Source: Tetrastigma voinierianum
Taxonomy: Eukaryota; Streptophyta; Magnoliopsida; Vitales; Vitaceae
Reading direction: 5' to 3'
Length of the DNA: 64,000 bases
NCBI GenBank assembly: GCA_016808115.1
Contig: JAEQBH010009442.1
Location: 1 to 64,000, forward strand
Below the pieces are notes generated by a model. The model did not search any database. It saw nothing but the letters and a program-made list of their open reading frames with translations, and was not told the DNA's origin. The position numbers and the translations under genes are program-made. Shown here piece after piece: positions 10,320 to 21,199 of this stretch; position 1 is the stretch's first letter, and the number at the start of each line of letters is the position of its first letter.

Positions 10320-11110
10320 CGGCTTTGGTGGAAATCCATGAAGACGTGATCTTTGAGTTCGACTGTCATTTGGGATCTTAAGGAATTGAGACATCATGCC
10401 CTCACGAAGTTGCCTAAAGAGTTGCCTCCCCAGAAGACCCATTGATCCTGGTCGAATTGCTGTCGGGGCGAACCTCTGCGAGTCCCTTCTTAGAATGGCC
10501 TGCGAGGTGCTTCGGGCGAGGAAAGCGATTGAAAAGTTGCTAGGCGGCATGATCCGACCCTCGAGGGCTCCATTTGAATACTGTTCTGTTCCGGAAGAAA
10601 CATGATGGATCATTGCGTGTGTGGATTCTGGGAGCTCGTGATTAACCATCAAAAGCAGTACCGGAATTCCTTTGGCGGCGGGTGTTTGACATATTGGCAA
10701 AGGCTCGGTACTTCGCGGACTTGAGATCGAGCGTGGCAAGTGGGATCGTGAGGAAGGTGATGGTAAAACCACATGTGTAACTTCGTTATGGGTTCATATG
10801 AATTTTTGTAATGCCATTTGGGCTCACAAATGCCGGCAACGTGCGTAATTTAATGAATGATGTCTTTGTTTGACCCCTATCTCGATGCTTTTGGTTGTCA
10901 CATTTAGATGACATTGTAGTGTCTGACCCCGGACTGCAAGGAGAGCACGAGATGCACTTGGTGTTCCGACAGGGAAAACCATTTGTATGTGAAGCCGGAG
11001 AAGTCTGAGTTTGCGAGGAACGGATCACATTCTTGGGTCGTAAAATCGGGTGAAGAGGCCGATTCGGTTCTTGGATGAAAGAAGGTGCAGCGGTGATCGA
11101 TTGGCGGCCC
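10320..11110 (+). pseudogene. pol: Reverse transcriptase region of pol, chromovirus B (broken)
   Basis: Ordered RT motifs on the plus strand: a LPP...RRPIDH-like segment at 10410-10445; KLLGGMIRPSRAPFEY (open frame 10396-10605); FRKKHDGSLRV at 10585-10625; YGSYEF and MPFG followed by LTNA at about 10785-10840; and YLDDIV, encoded at about 10900-10920 with its first codons altered. Each is in frame locally but separated by frameshifts, so no continuous polymerase exists. The function would be cDNA synthesis. Confidence 0.85.
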
Positions 11111-11119
11111 TAAAAGTGG

Positions 11120-11700
11120 CGAGTTACTTGATGCGTTCCTCGGTTAGCCAAACTACTGGGAAAGATTCATAAAGGGCTACTCGAATATTGTCTCCATTGT
11201 GATTTGCTAAAGAAAGAGAGCATGGGGATGGGACATAGAGTGTCGGATGGCTTTTGAAAGCCTCAAACAAGCCATCTCCAAAGAACCAGTTTTGTAGTTG
11301 CCTAATCTGGACCTTCCCTTTGAAGTTCAGACTGATGCTTCGGACAAGGCCCTTGGTGGAGTCTTGGTGCAGGAAGGACACCCGTGGCATTTGAGTCGGG
11401 CCCAGATGGGGCGAGAGCGGTATTTTCGATGCATGAGAAAGAAATGGCGGCGGTAGTGCAGCATGCGTGACCTTACCTCCTTGGTGGGATTTTACGGTGG
11501 TGACGGACAATGTAAGCAAACACCTTCTTTAAGACACGAGAAGAAGTTGGGTGCAAAGCGAGCCAATGGCGAGTTCTGGCCAGGTTTAATTTTGAGTGGT
11601 TGCCAGTCGGAGCGACCTGACAAATGGCGGATGCGCCGGTCGGAAGAGGTGGTGGCTTTATATCATTACTTTTAGTCGGAGTCATCTCGGTTTCAATGAG
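11120..11700 (+). pseudogene. pol: RNase H region of pol, chromovirus B (broken)
   Basis: The clearest domain of this element: 11328-11400 encodes QTDASDKALGGVLVQEGHP, carrying the first catalytic aspartate, then a stretch with the MHEKEMAAV motif at 11430-11460 carrying the catalytic glutamate. Upstream, 11225-11310 encodes AFE-LKQAI, the connection domain. Downstream the TDN motif is visible at 11500-11512 (GTGACGGACAAT). Frames change at least twice. Confidence 0.83.
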
Positions 11701-11749
11701 CGGATCGAGAACGCGGGACTGATGTTGGCTATGAGCGGGGCAGTGATTA

Positions 11750-12720
11750 GGAACGGAAACGAAGTCTGACTAGAAAGTGATCTCTGTGTTCAAAGTGACT
11801 ATGTTCCGATGTGCGGACTGCGGAGAAAACTGTTGAAAGAAACCCGTGATGCTAAGTGGCGGGACATCGGGGAAGAAGCGGGCATGGCATTGTCCAGATC
11901 TATTATTGGCGAAAATGGGTGAGGACGTCTGAGCGTACGTGAAGTCTTGTTGGTATGCCAGGTTGGACAAGGCGAAGAAAAGATGGCGGGTTGTTCTGAC
12001 CTCTCCCCATCACCTCAAAAGCCATGTAGCGTCTCGAGGATTTCTTTTGAGTTCCTAAAGCCCGTAGTGTAAATCCATCTTTGTCATGGTTGATCGGTTC
12101 AAAGTATTCGATCGCCGTAGCGGCAGGAGCCGTATCGGTGAAAGCGACCCGATCTATTTTTCCCCGGTCATGTGGTGAAACATTTTTGGCTTGCCCTAGG
12201 ACATAGTCGATGGCCGGGATGCAGTTCACAGGCGCTTTTAGGTGGAACTCTTGAAGCTCTTAGGTTCGAATTTGAAGTTTTCGCGACAAACCATCCTGGC
12301 GATTCGTTGAAAGTTAATGCCTTTGTTGGAAGAATACTTTAGGTGGCTATGGGTTGGCGACGAGAACCCCATTAGTATGTAGCGGGTTAGGGGAAACGGC
12401 CACCGGCCATAGATTAGCCATTTCAAACCGAGATGTCCGATGAGGCGCGGGAAAGCGAAGCTAGGCGAATGAAGAAGTATCTTTGGTCGACATAGGCGGC
12501 GCTGGAATTTCAGATTGGGGATAAGGTGCTGTTAAAACTAACTCCTCAGAATTTGAAAAAGTGGCGGTAAGACTGGCGAGAGAGGGTGATCCCAGTTTGA
12601 GGGCCTTTCGAGGTGATCAGTAGGAGAAATGCGCTACATGCTGAAGTTGCGAAAAGCACAAATTAGTGACATTCGTGTCGATTTTTTGAAGCCTTATGTT
12701 GAATGCGAGAACCGGGAAGG
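11750..12720 (+). pseudogene. pol: Integrase region of pol, chromovirus B (broken)
   Basis: The zinc module is recognisable at about 11800-11980: an H-x-x-x-H region is blurred, then AYVKSCLVCQV gives the two cysteines. The catalytic core is traced by VMVDRFK near 12080-12105, from the VVVDRFTKYA motif. The C-terminal module is best preserved: IGDKVLLKLTPQNLKKW at 12505-12560, then FEVISRRN at 12605-12630 and VDFLKPY at 12678-12700. The positions of the second aspartate and the glutamate are not resolvable in one frame. Confidence 0.78.
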
Positions 12721-12769
12721 AGTCACAAGTAAAGCGTGCCTCTCTCTTGGTTATGAAGCGATTTGATAA

Positions 12770-12930
12770 AGAAATTGGAGAAGATGCGAGATCACGGAAC
12801 CATGAGGCCCAGTAGAAAGAATCGGCCGGACCGATACCTTGTTTAGTGGAAGCGGTTTGGAATCAGGCTACATAGGAGCGGGATGTAACATTGTAGCGGT
12901 TGAAGGGACGATGCAAGACAATCTAAAGGC
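12770..12930 (+). pseudogene. pol: Chromodomain at the end of pol, chromovirus B (broken)
   Basis: Encodes NRPDRYLV, a stop in place of a lysine codon, WKRFG, then ERDV in a shifted frame, matching the YLVKWKGF...WE signature of chromodomains. The tryptophan and tyrosine of the aromatic cage are visible. It lies just upstream of the polypurine tract, the usual position in chromoviruses. Confidence 0.72.
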
Positions 12931-12950
12931 TAAGTCGGTAGGCCGGCATC

Positions 12951-12962
12951 GGCGGGAGGAGG
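12951..12962 (+). other. Polypurine tract of chromovirus B
   Basis: GGCGGGAGGAGG, immediately before the 3' LTR. Purine-rich except for a single C. Position and composition fit the plus-strand primer. Confidence 0.7.
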
Positions 12963-12964
12963 TT

Positions 12965-13007
12965 TGTTTCCCCTCGGATGCCTAAGCTTGTTGGTCGGAT
13001 GGAAGGG

Positions 13008-13040
<33 letters not shown>

Positions 13041-13568
13041 TGTGCCTTAGACACATTGAGGGCACCTAATAACAAGGCAAACCATGGTGGTGCATGGTAA
13101 GATACGAGTGGACCGGCCGGGAGGTGCATGGTAGCATATGATGGGTGCTTATGGAAAACAAGTGTGAGTTTGAATTTTGAAAATGAGAATTCAGTTTCAA
13201 ATTCAAACATACTTCAGTTAGACAGTTTTGAATATGAATGATTCAAATTCAAACGGTCGGAGGAATTAGCTTTTTATTGGGAAGAGTCACAAGGTTGGCA
13301 ATAGACACCAAAGTCTATAAAAGGATGTAGTCTCTAACTTGGTGGGGTTAGAGAATGTGCGAATTTCAGTATTTGGTAATATCTTATAAGTTGAGAAGTG
13401 CACTACACTTGCGAGTTTTCACTATGATACAAGTTGGGATCATTTCTGTAAAATCTTAGTGTCTTATACATTGCTTTGAGACACTATGAGGAAGGTTGTA
13501 CAAAGAGTTAGCCGCACTTTATCCGAGAAAGGTGAAAATTTCATTGTATGATAAATAAGGGTGTGACA
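12965..13568 (+). repeat. 3' LTR of chromovirus B
   Basis: About 604 bp, starting TGTTTCCCCTCGGATG and ending GGGTGTGACA. It matches the 5' LTR along its length but contains a 28-base A run at 13011-13038 where the 5' LTR has about one A, and lacks some short segments. Promoter TATAAAAG at about 13316-13323. Confidence 0.88.
13011..13038 (+). repeat. Poly-A tract (28 A) inside the B 3' LTR
   Basis: An uninterrupted run of 28 A between GGAAGGGCAT and GGTGTGCC. The 5' LTR reads GGGCCTCATAGGTATGCC at this place, so the run is specific to the 3' copy. Longest homopolymer in the window. Confidence 0.97.
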
Positions 13569-15164
13569 CCTAGGCATGTCATGGCAGGTGAGGCAGGTGC
13601 TGGAAACGCGTACTAGGCCTAGGTGTGATGCCTTGGCGTGTGTTAATGCTAGTAGAGGCACCATGTCTAGGCATCGCTGGGCCGGGAGTCACTTGCATGT
13701 TGGGGCATGCTGGGCCGAGGGCATCGTGTCTAGGCGGAGTCATGGTGGTAGGGGCAGGTGTGTCTGGGCATGTGCTGGGTGAGTCTTGGGTGTCGCGGGC
13801 ATGCGTTGAGGCGAAGCCTGCCTTGTCCTGGGCACCTTGTCTCGATGTGTGTGGCATTGGGCCGGGGAGCCCAGCTGTGTCTGGGCTGTGGTGGGCTGGT
13901 CGGGTGTCCGGGCGTGCGGTTGGGCGAGGCACCCGCTCTGGGCGTGTCGGCATAGGCCGGGGGCCGGGTGTCTGGCTGACAGGCGAGCACCGTGTTTAGG
14001 CGGGCGGTGGGCAGAAGGGCCTTATCTGGGTATGTCATGGCACTGAGGCGAGGCAGTTGCTAGGCATGGCATTGGGTTGAGACAGTTCAGGCATGTACTT
14101 GGTAGAGCGCTCCCCTGTCTAGGCGTGTCGGGCGTGGGTGGGGCAGGTGTGCGGAAAGGCATAGGCAGGGGCGCAATGCAGGCATGCCATGGCACTGGGC
14201 GGGGCACCGTTTCCTGGGCATCTTGTTGGCGAGCGCGGCCTGTGCAGGCGTGTCGTTGCAGGCCCAGGGGCAGGTGGCTGAGACATGGCGCACTAGGTCG
14301 AGGACCCGTGTCTGGGAAAGCGCTAGGCTAAAGCACCATGTCACCAAGCGAAGCACTAGGTCGAGGCACCTTATCTAGGTATGTCATGGCGGCTGGGCGG
14401 GGCAGGTGTCTAAACGGCATTGGGCGAGCCTGAGGCCGGAGTTCACGACAATGGCGGGGAGCATCGTGTCTAGGAAGCACTGAGTAGAGCACCTTGTCTG
14501 GGCATGTCGCGGCACTAGGCGATGCAGGTGTTTGCTTGTAGTGCTTGGGGCCGGGCGCCTTGTCTGGCGTACGCTGGGGCAGGGTCACCGTGTCGAGGCG
14601 TGCGTTGAATAGCACCTTGTCTGGGCATGTCATGGCACGGCGGGGCACCGTGTTGGCGGGCGCTAGGTCGAGTCACGTTAATCTTGGCGTGCGCTGGGCG
14701 AGGCACCTTGTCTAGGCATGTCGTAGAATTTTAATGAGGGCATCACGCGCTTGGCATGTGTGATGGCCAGGCGCTAGTGTTTAGGCATGCCTTTGGTAGA
14801 GGTCTTGCTGGGCGTGTCGGCTGATCTTAGGGCGAGAGCAGGTGTCTAGGCATGCACTAGGTAAGTCACCGATCTAAGCATGGACTAGGCCGAGGCATGT
14901 TGCCTAGGCATGTGTTGGTACTAGGCCGAGCAGGTGTCTAGGCATGCACTAGGAATTTGAGTCACCTTAATCTAGGCATGCACTAGACGAGGAAAAACAG
15001 GTGTCTAGGCGTAATCATGGTACTAGAAATTTGAGGCAGGTGTCTCAGGCGTGCGGCAGGCGGGAAGTCGGAGTGTCCCAGGCATGCATTAGGCGAAGGC
15101 ACCTTGTCTAGGCATATAATGGCCCAAGGCTGAGGCAACGTGCCTAGGCATGCACTAGGTTGAG

Positions 15165-15540
15165 TCACTTTATCTAGGAATGCACTAGGCAGGGGCATTT
15201 AATAGAGCGTAATCATGGAACTGGGTGAGAGGCAGGTGTCCTAGACGTCGCTCGTAGATTCACCGTAATCTAAGCATGCATTAGGTCGAGGAGCATCTTA
15301 CCTGGGCGTGTGTTGGCGTTGAAGTAGAACTTAGTGTCTAGGCATGCACTAGGCCTGAATCCGCAGTGTCCGGGCATGCACTAGGCGAGGCGCCGCTTTC
15401 TGGGCGTAATGAAGGCGGCCCAGGCAGAGGCCAGGTGTCTAAGCCCGAGCACTAGGCCGAGGAAGCACCGTGTTTAAACGACATTAGGCGAAGAGACATT
15501 ATCTAGGTATGTCATGGCATAGGTAGGGGCACGGTTTCTA
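15165..15540. repeat. Higher-order repeat register L, copy 1
   Basis: Ordered run of variant monomers: CACTTTATCTAGGAATG; a short-tail GCATTTAAT monomer; a monomer with ATCATGGAACTGG; GATTCACCGTAATCTAAG; GTGTTGGC; then a GTGTCCGGGCATGCACTAGG monomer and finally CATTATCTAGGTATG. The same order returns at 16650 and, in part, at 19300. Confidence 0.7.
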
Positions 15541-16649
15541 GGCGGCATTGGGTTGGAGACAGTTCCTAGGCATGTGCTTGGCAGGGGCATCTCTGTCACA
15601 GGCATGTCGAGGCATTGAAATTTGAGGCAGATGTGCGGAAAGCGCACTGGTGGGAGGCACCTTGTCTGGGCGTGCCATGGCGCTGGGGCCCGACCTTGGT
15701 TTCTGAATGCGCTAGGCGGGGCACCTTGTCTGGGCGTGTCATTGCAGGCCAGGGCAGGTGGTGCAGACATGGCGCTGGGTGGGACGTGTCTGGGAAAGCG
15801 CTGGGAATTTGAAGCACCGTGCAGGCGACCAGGGTCGGGAGCACCTTATCTAGGTAATGTCATGGCGCGGGCGGGGGCAGGTGTCTAAGCGGCATTGGGC
15901 CAGGAGCACCGCGCGAGGCGGGTTCAATGATAAGTAGAGGGCATCGTGTGCAGGAAGCACTAGGTCGAGGCACCTTGTCTAGGCATGTCATGGCACTAGG
16001 CCCGATGCAGGTGTCTAAAAGCATGGTGCTTGGGATGAGGCACCTTGTCTGAGCATGCGCTGGGCGGGGAGTCAGGTGTCGGTGTACGTTCGGCGAGAGC
16101 ACACTGGCTCCCCCAGGCATGTCATGGCTGGGGAGGCGCAGAGAGGCAGGTGTTTATATAGAGCGGGCACTAGGTCGGGGATCCACGTTAATCTTGGCAT
16201 GCACTAGGCCGAGGCACCTTGTCAGGCATGTGTGGTGCACGGCTAGGGGCATCCTGCCTTGGCATGTCATGGCGTGGCCAGGCCTTACCGTGTTGGAGCA
16301 TGCGCTAGACGAGTCTTGCTAGGCATGTCATGATGCTAAATTTGAGGGCAGGTGTCTAGGCATACACTAGGCGATCAAGTATCTAGGCATGGACTGAGGC
16401 CAGGGCATGTTGCTGGGCGTGTGTGTTGGTGCGGGCGGGAGCCGGAGTGTCTGGGCGTAAACAATTTGAGGTCACCTTATCAGGCATGCACTGGGCGGAG
16501 GCAGGTGTGCAGGCGTGTCGTGGTGCTAGACGGGCGGTGTCTGGGCATGCGCGGGCGAGTCGCGGAGTGTCTGGGCGTGTGCATTGGGCGAAGGCACCTT
16601 GTCTGGCATATAATGTCGGTGACGGCGATGCCTAGGCATGCACTAGGTT

Positions 16650-17020
16650 AGTCACTTTATCTAGGAATGCACTGGCCAGGCATTTTATCTAGGCATGGCA
16701 TCATGGAACTAGGGTGAGGCAGTGTACAGGCATTCACTGACCGATTCACCGTACAGCATGCATTGGGGCCGAGGCATCACTGGGCATGTGTTGGCATTGG
16801 GCGGGGGCCGCAGAGTGTCCCAGGCATGCACTAGGCCTGATCCAACAGTGTCAGGCATGCACTAGGCGAGGCACCTTGTCTAGGCTTGTCATGGAACTAG
16901 GACAGGCAGGTGTCTAAGCCCGAGCACTGGCGAAGCACCATGTCACAGAGCGAGCACTAGGCGAAGAACCTTATCTAGGTATGTTATGGCACTAAGTAGG
17001 AGCAGTTTCTAGGTATGGCG
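16650..17020. repeat. Higher-order repeat register L, copy 2
   Basis: Same monomer order as copy 1: CACTTTATCTAGGAATG, GCATTTTATCTAGG, ATCATGGAACTAG, GATTCACCGTA, GTGTTGGCATTGG, a GTGTCCCAGGCATGCACTAGG-like monomer, then AACCTTATCTAGGTATG. Offset from copy 1 is 1485 bp. Confidence 0.7.
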
Positions 17021-19299
17021 TTAGGTTGAGGGCGCTTTTCCTAGGCATGTACTAGGCGAGGGCATCTGTCCTAGGCATTTGAGGCATTCGGTGAGGGCAT
17101 CGGTGTTGTGGGAAGCACTAGACCTAGGCACCTTGTCCTAGGCATGCCATGGCACTAAGTGAGGCACCATGTCCCAGACATGTGAATTTTCAGCGAGAGA
17201 CCACGGTCCCCGAGCATTAGTGCGAAGCAGAGGCCGTTCGAGGGCATGTAGGCCAGAATCAGATTAGTGTCTAGGCATGGCAGGTCAGAGAGCATTATGT
17301 CTAGGCAAGCGCTGGGCTAAAAGCAGATGTCTGAGCGGCCATTGGGCGGGCACCTTGTCTGGGTATGTCATGGCGCTAGATTAGGGACACTTGGGTGTCT
17401 AAGCGGCGCATAGGCGAGGCACATTGCCTGGAGTGAGTTCACGACACTAAGCGGGGGCACCGTGTGTGAGGAAGCAGAGGCCCAGGGCACCTTGTCCCGG
17501 GGCGTGTCGTGGCGTGGCTTGAGGCCACTTAGTGTCTAAGGAGTGTCTTGGCGGGGAGCCTTAGGTGTCTGAGTCATGCACTAGGTAAACACCATGTTTA
17601 GAGCGAGCGTGAAGTAGAGACCTTATCTGGTGTGTCATGGCACTAGGCGGGAGCCGCAGTTTCTAGGCATTGGCATTGGGTTGAGCACGGTTCTAGTAGG
17701 CGTGTGCTGAGTGAGGCATCACATCTGCGACATTTCGAGGCAGTGGGGTGAGGAGCGTCGTGTGCGGGAGAGCACTGGGCCAGGGGCACCTTGTCTGGGC
17801 GTGCCATGGCCAGCTGGCCAGGGTGCGGGTGTCTGGACATGAGTACTAGATTCGAGAGCAGTTTCTTGCAGGCATGCATGGGGCAGAGTCATAAGGTGTC
17901 TGGGGATGCACTAGGCCAAGGCACCTTCGTCTAGGTATGTCATTGCACTAGTAGGGCAGAGTAACCAAGGAGCATGGCCTTAGGTCGAGGGCATTATGTC
18001 TAGGAAGCCGAGCACTAGGATGAAACACTAGTGTCTGGGCCGACGCTGGGCCGGGCACCTGTATCTGGGTGTGTCGTAGGCGCTGGGGCGGGGTGCGGAG
18101 TGTCCCCAAGAATGGCACTAAGCGGGGCACATTCTTATATCAGGTGGTTCAAGGCACTGGTAGGGCACCTTGTCCCCGGGCATGTCGTGGCGCTAACCCG
18201 TGACGCGGGTGTCTAAGCGTAGTGCTTGGGAAAGTGAGAGGCAAGATATTGGGCATCTTGTTAGTAGAATGTATATCTTTTTTTTCATGCACTAGACGGG
18301 GCACCTTGTCTGGGCGTAATCACGTGCTAGTGGGGCCATAGGTGTCTGGGGAAGAGCTGAGTAGTCAGGTGTCTGGTCGTGCATGGCTGGGCATTTTGCC
18401 TGGGCATGTGTTGAGGGCGCTGGGCGAGGGCATCGTGTCTGGGCATGCGCTGAAGTGAGAGTCACCTTGCGTGGGCGTGCACTGGGCTGGGCTCCTTGTC
18501 TGGGCATGTCATGAAGCGCTAGGGCCGAGGCACCAGGTGTCTAAGAGACGAGCACTTGGCGGCTGGTATGTCGAGGGAGGCACTAGGCCAGAGACCTTAT
18601 CTGGGTGTGTCATGGCGCTAGTGGGCACCATTTCTAGGCATGGCCTTTGGGTTGAGTACTGGTTCCTGGGCATGTGCTGGTAGAGGCATCTTATGTAGGC
18701 ATGTCATGGCACTGAAGTAGAGCAGGAATAGAGAAAGCACTAGGCCAAGGGGCACCTTATCTTGGCATGTCATGGCTGCTGGCAGGAACCTTATTAGCAG
18801 AGCATGGTGCTAGGCGAGGCAGGTGTCTAGGCATGCGCTAGGACGGAGTCCTGTGAAATGCGCTGGGCGAAGGTACCTTGTCTAGGAATGTCAGTACTAG
18901 ACGAGAGGCAACGTGGCTAGGCATGACAATGGCGGGGCACCGTCTACAGAGCGAGCACTGGGCTAAAGCAAGGTGTCTGGGCAAGCACTGGTAGAGCTGC
19001 CTTATCTAGGTATGTCATGGCCTTTAGGCGGGGGCCGCGGTGTCCTAGCATGGGCGGGGCACATTGCCTAGACGGAGGAGCCTAGTGTTCGCGCGAAGCA
19101 CTAAAAGCGAGGCACCTTGTGCGGGCATGTCATGGCACTAGTGAAACAGCGTGTCTTGGCAGTACTGCGAGGCACCGTAGGCATGCATTAGGCGGGTCAC
19201 CAGTATCTAGGCATGCGTTAGCGACGGCGTTGTCCCAGGCATGTAATGGCCCGAGTCGAGGGTGCCGTCGAGACAATGCATAAAGGTCGAGGGCACCTT

Positions 19300-19660
19300 A
19301 TCTAGGCATACACTAAGTAGGGCATTTTATCTAGGTAATCATGGAACTAGCGATTCAGGTGTCTGGCGTCACGCTGGGTGGAATCGCGATGTCTAGGCAT
19401 CGTTAGGCGAGGGCATCTTGCCTGGGCATGTGTCGGCGCTAAGACGAGGGAGCCTTAAATGTCCGGCATGCACTAGTAGGGTGCAGGTGTCTGACATGCA
19501 CTGAGGTCGAGGCAGTTGTCTAGGCATGTCTTGGCATTTGGCCAGAGGCAGTTTCTGAAACGGCTGGGCGGCGAAGCACCATGTCTAGCCAAGCACTAGG
19601 CCGAAGAACCTTATCTAGGTATAATCATGGCACTAGGCCGAGGCACCGTTTCTATGCGTG
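19300..19660. repeat. Higher-order repeat register L, copy 3
   Basis: Same order again: CACCTTATCTAGGCATAC, GCATTTTATCTAGG, ATCATGGAACTAG, a short divergent unit, GCATGTGTCGGCGC, AATGTCCGGCATGCACTAG, and AACCTTATCTAGGTATAATC. About 2.65 kb after copy 2. Confidence 0.65.
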
Positions 19661-21199
19661 GCACTGAGCTGATGCACCGTTCCTAGGCATCCACTAGGCC
19701 GAGGCATCTTGTCTAGGCTTGTCCATGTGTGATTGGGGCAGGTGTCTGGGAAAGCTAGGCAGGGGCACATTGTATGGGCATGCCATTGCACTGGACGAGG
19801 CACCGTGTTTGGAGGCCGGTTGCTAGGCGGGGAGCTAGTGTCTTGGCATGCCTTGAGTGGAATCAGGTATCTGGGCATGCTGTAGGCGAAGGCACCTTTA
19901 TGCGCATGTCATTGCACTAGGCTAGAGACGAGTGGCTGGGCATGTGGTAGGAGCACCGAGGTCTTTTTCAACACTAATTTGAAACACCAGTGTTTGGGCA
20001 TGCACTGGGGCGAGGAAACCTTGCTGGGCATGTCCATGGGACAAATTTGAGGGCCTTGTGTCCTAGGCATACACTAGCCCAGGAGTCACCTTGTCTAGGT
20101 ATCTTATTTAGAAGTAGAGCCCAGTGTCTTGTCATGCACTAGGCCGAGTCACCTCATCTAGGCATGCTCTAAATCAAGGCACTGTGTCTAGGCATGTCAT
20201 GGTGCTGGCGGGACCGCGGAGTGTCTGCTAGGCACCCAGTCCGCAGGTGTCTAGGCGTGCGTGGCGAAGGCGCTGTCTGGCGTGTGAGTGTGTGGCCAGA
20301 TCTTGTGGAGTGTCTGGCGTCTGTTAGGCGAGTCGCTATCTGAGGCATCTGACTGGCGGGATCTTGTCCTAGGCATGTCATGGAGCTGGGTGAGAGCGTG
20401 GAGTGCTGGGGCATGCCTTCAGTGAAGTCAGATGTCTGACATGCATTAATTTGGGGCATGCCTGGCGTGTGTTGGCGATGAAGCCAGGCAGATGTCTACT
20501 TGGCATGCGACTGAGGCTGGTGTGCGCGTCGGGGCTGTTGGGACGGGCGGCGTATCTGGCGTGTCGTGTTGGCCCAAATTTGGGGCGTAGTATCTGGGTA
20601 AGCTGCTTGGTAGAGCATTGTGTCTTGTGAGCACTAGTAGGAAGAACATTAGTATCTGGGTGTGTGTGCCTTGAAGTAGAGCCCTTAGTTTTAAGAGCAT
20701 GGCCTTTCGGTGGGACCTTAGTTCTAGGCATGCGCTGGGACGAAGCATCTTGTCTTGGCATGTCGTAGCCGATGGGCGGGAGCAGGAGTCCTGGGAAAAA
20801 CAGGCCAGGGGCACCTTGTCTGGGCATGTGTCATGGCGGCGGGGGCCCACTTGGGTGTCACAGGCGTGGTCTTGAGCCAGGCAGTTTCTGGGCATGCACT
20901 AGGCCAGGGTGGCGGGTGTCTAGCCATCTTGTTGGCGAAGGCTGCTTGTGCAGGCATGTCATTTCACTGGGCGGGGCCCAGGTGCCACAGACATGGCCTT
21001 AAGGCGGGGGCACCATGTCTATGAGCGGAGTGCTAGGCAAGCCTTGCCAGTGTCTGGGCGAGCGCTGGGGCGGGACGCGTGTCCCAAGCGTGGCTTGTGA
21101 CCCAGTACATTGTTTAGGCATGTCGTGGCGCTGGAGCGAGCAGGTGTCTAAGCGTAGTCTTGAGGCGGGGAACGCGGAGTGTCCGAGGGCATGCGCTAA

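Larger units (their letters stand above)
8242..13568 (+). mobile_element. Chromovirus B: Ty3/gypsy LTR retrotransposon of a second family, frame-broken
   Basis: About 5.3 kb element on the plus strand with its own LTR type (CCCCTCGGATGCCTAAGC near the start, GGGTGTGACA at the end), a PBS, gag, protease, reverse transcriptase, RNase H, integrase, chromodomain and polypurine tract. Its pol is clearly different from the A family: RNase H reads QTDASDKALGGVLVQEGH and the chromodomain region RPDRYLV...WKRFG. An identical 5-bp CCTAG flanks the element (8237-8241 and 13569-13573), the size expected for a Ty3/gypsy target-site duplication. Joining the flanks recreates a normal satellite monomer, so it inserted into the array. 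All coding regions are interrupted. Confidence 0.9.

Noticed and set aside
13011..13038. Poly-A tail of a retroposed gene or LINE
   Set aside because: It lies inside an LTR that continues on both sides and aligns with the 5' LTR; there is no retroposed body or target duplication around it.
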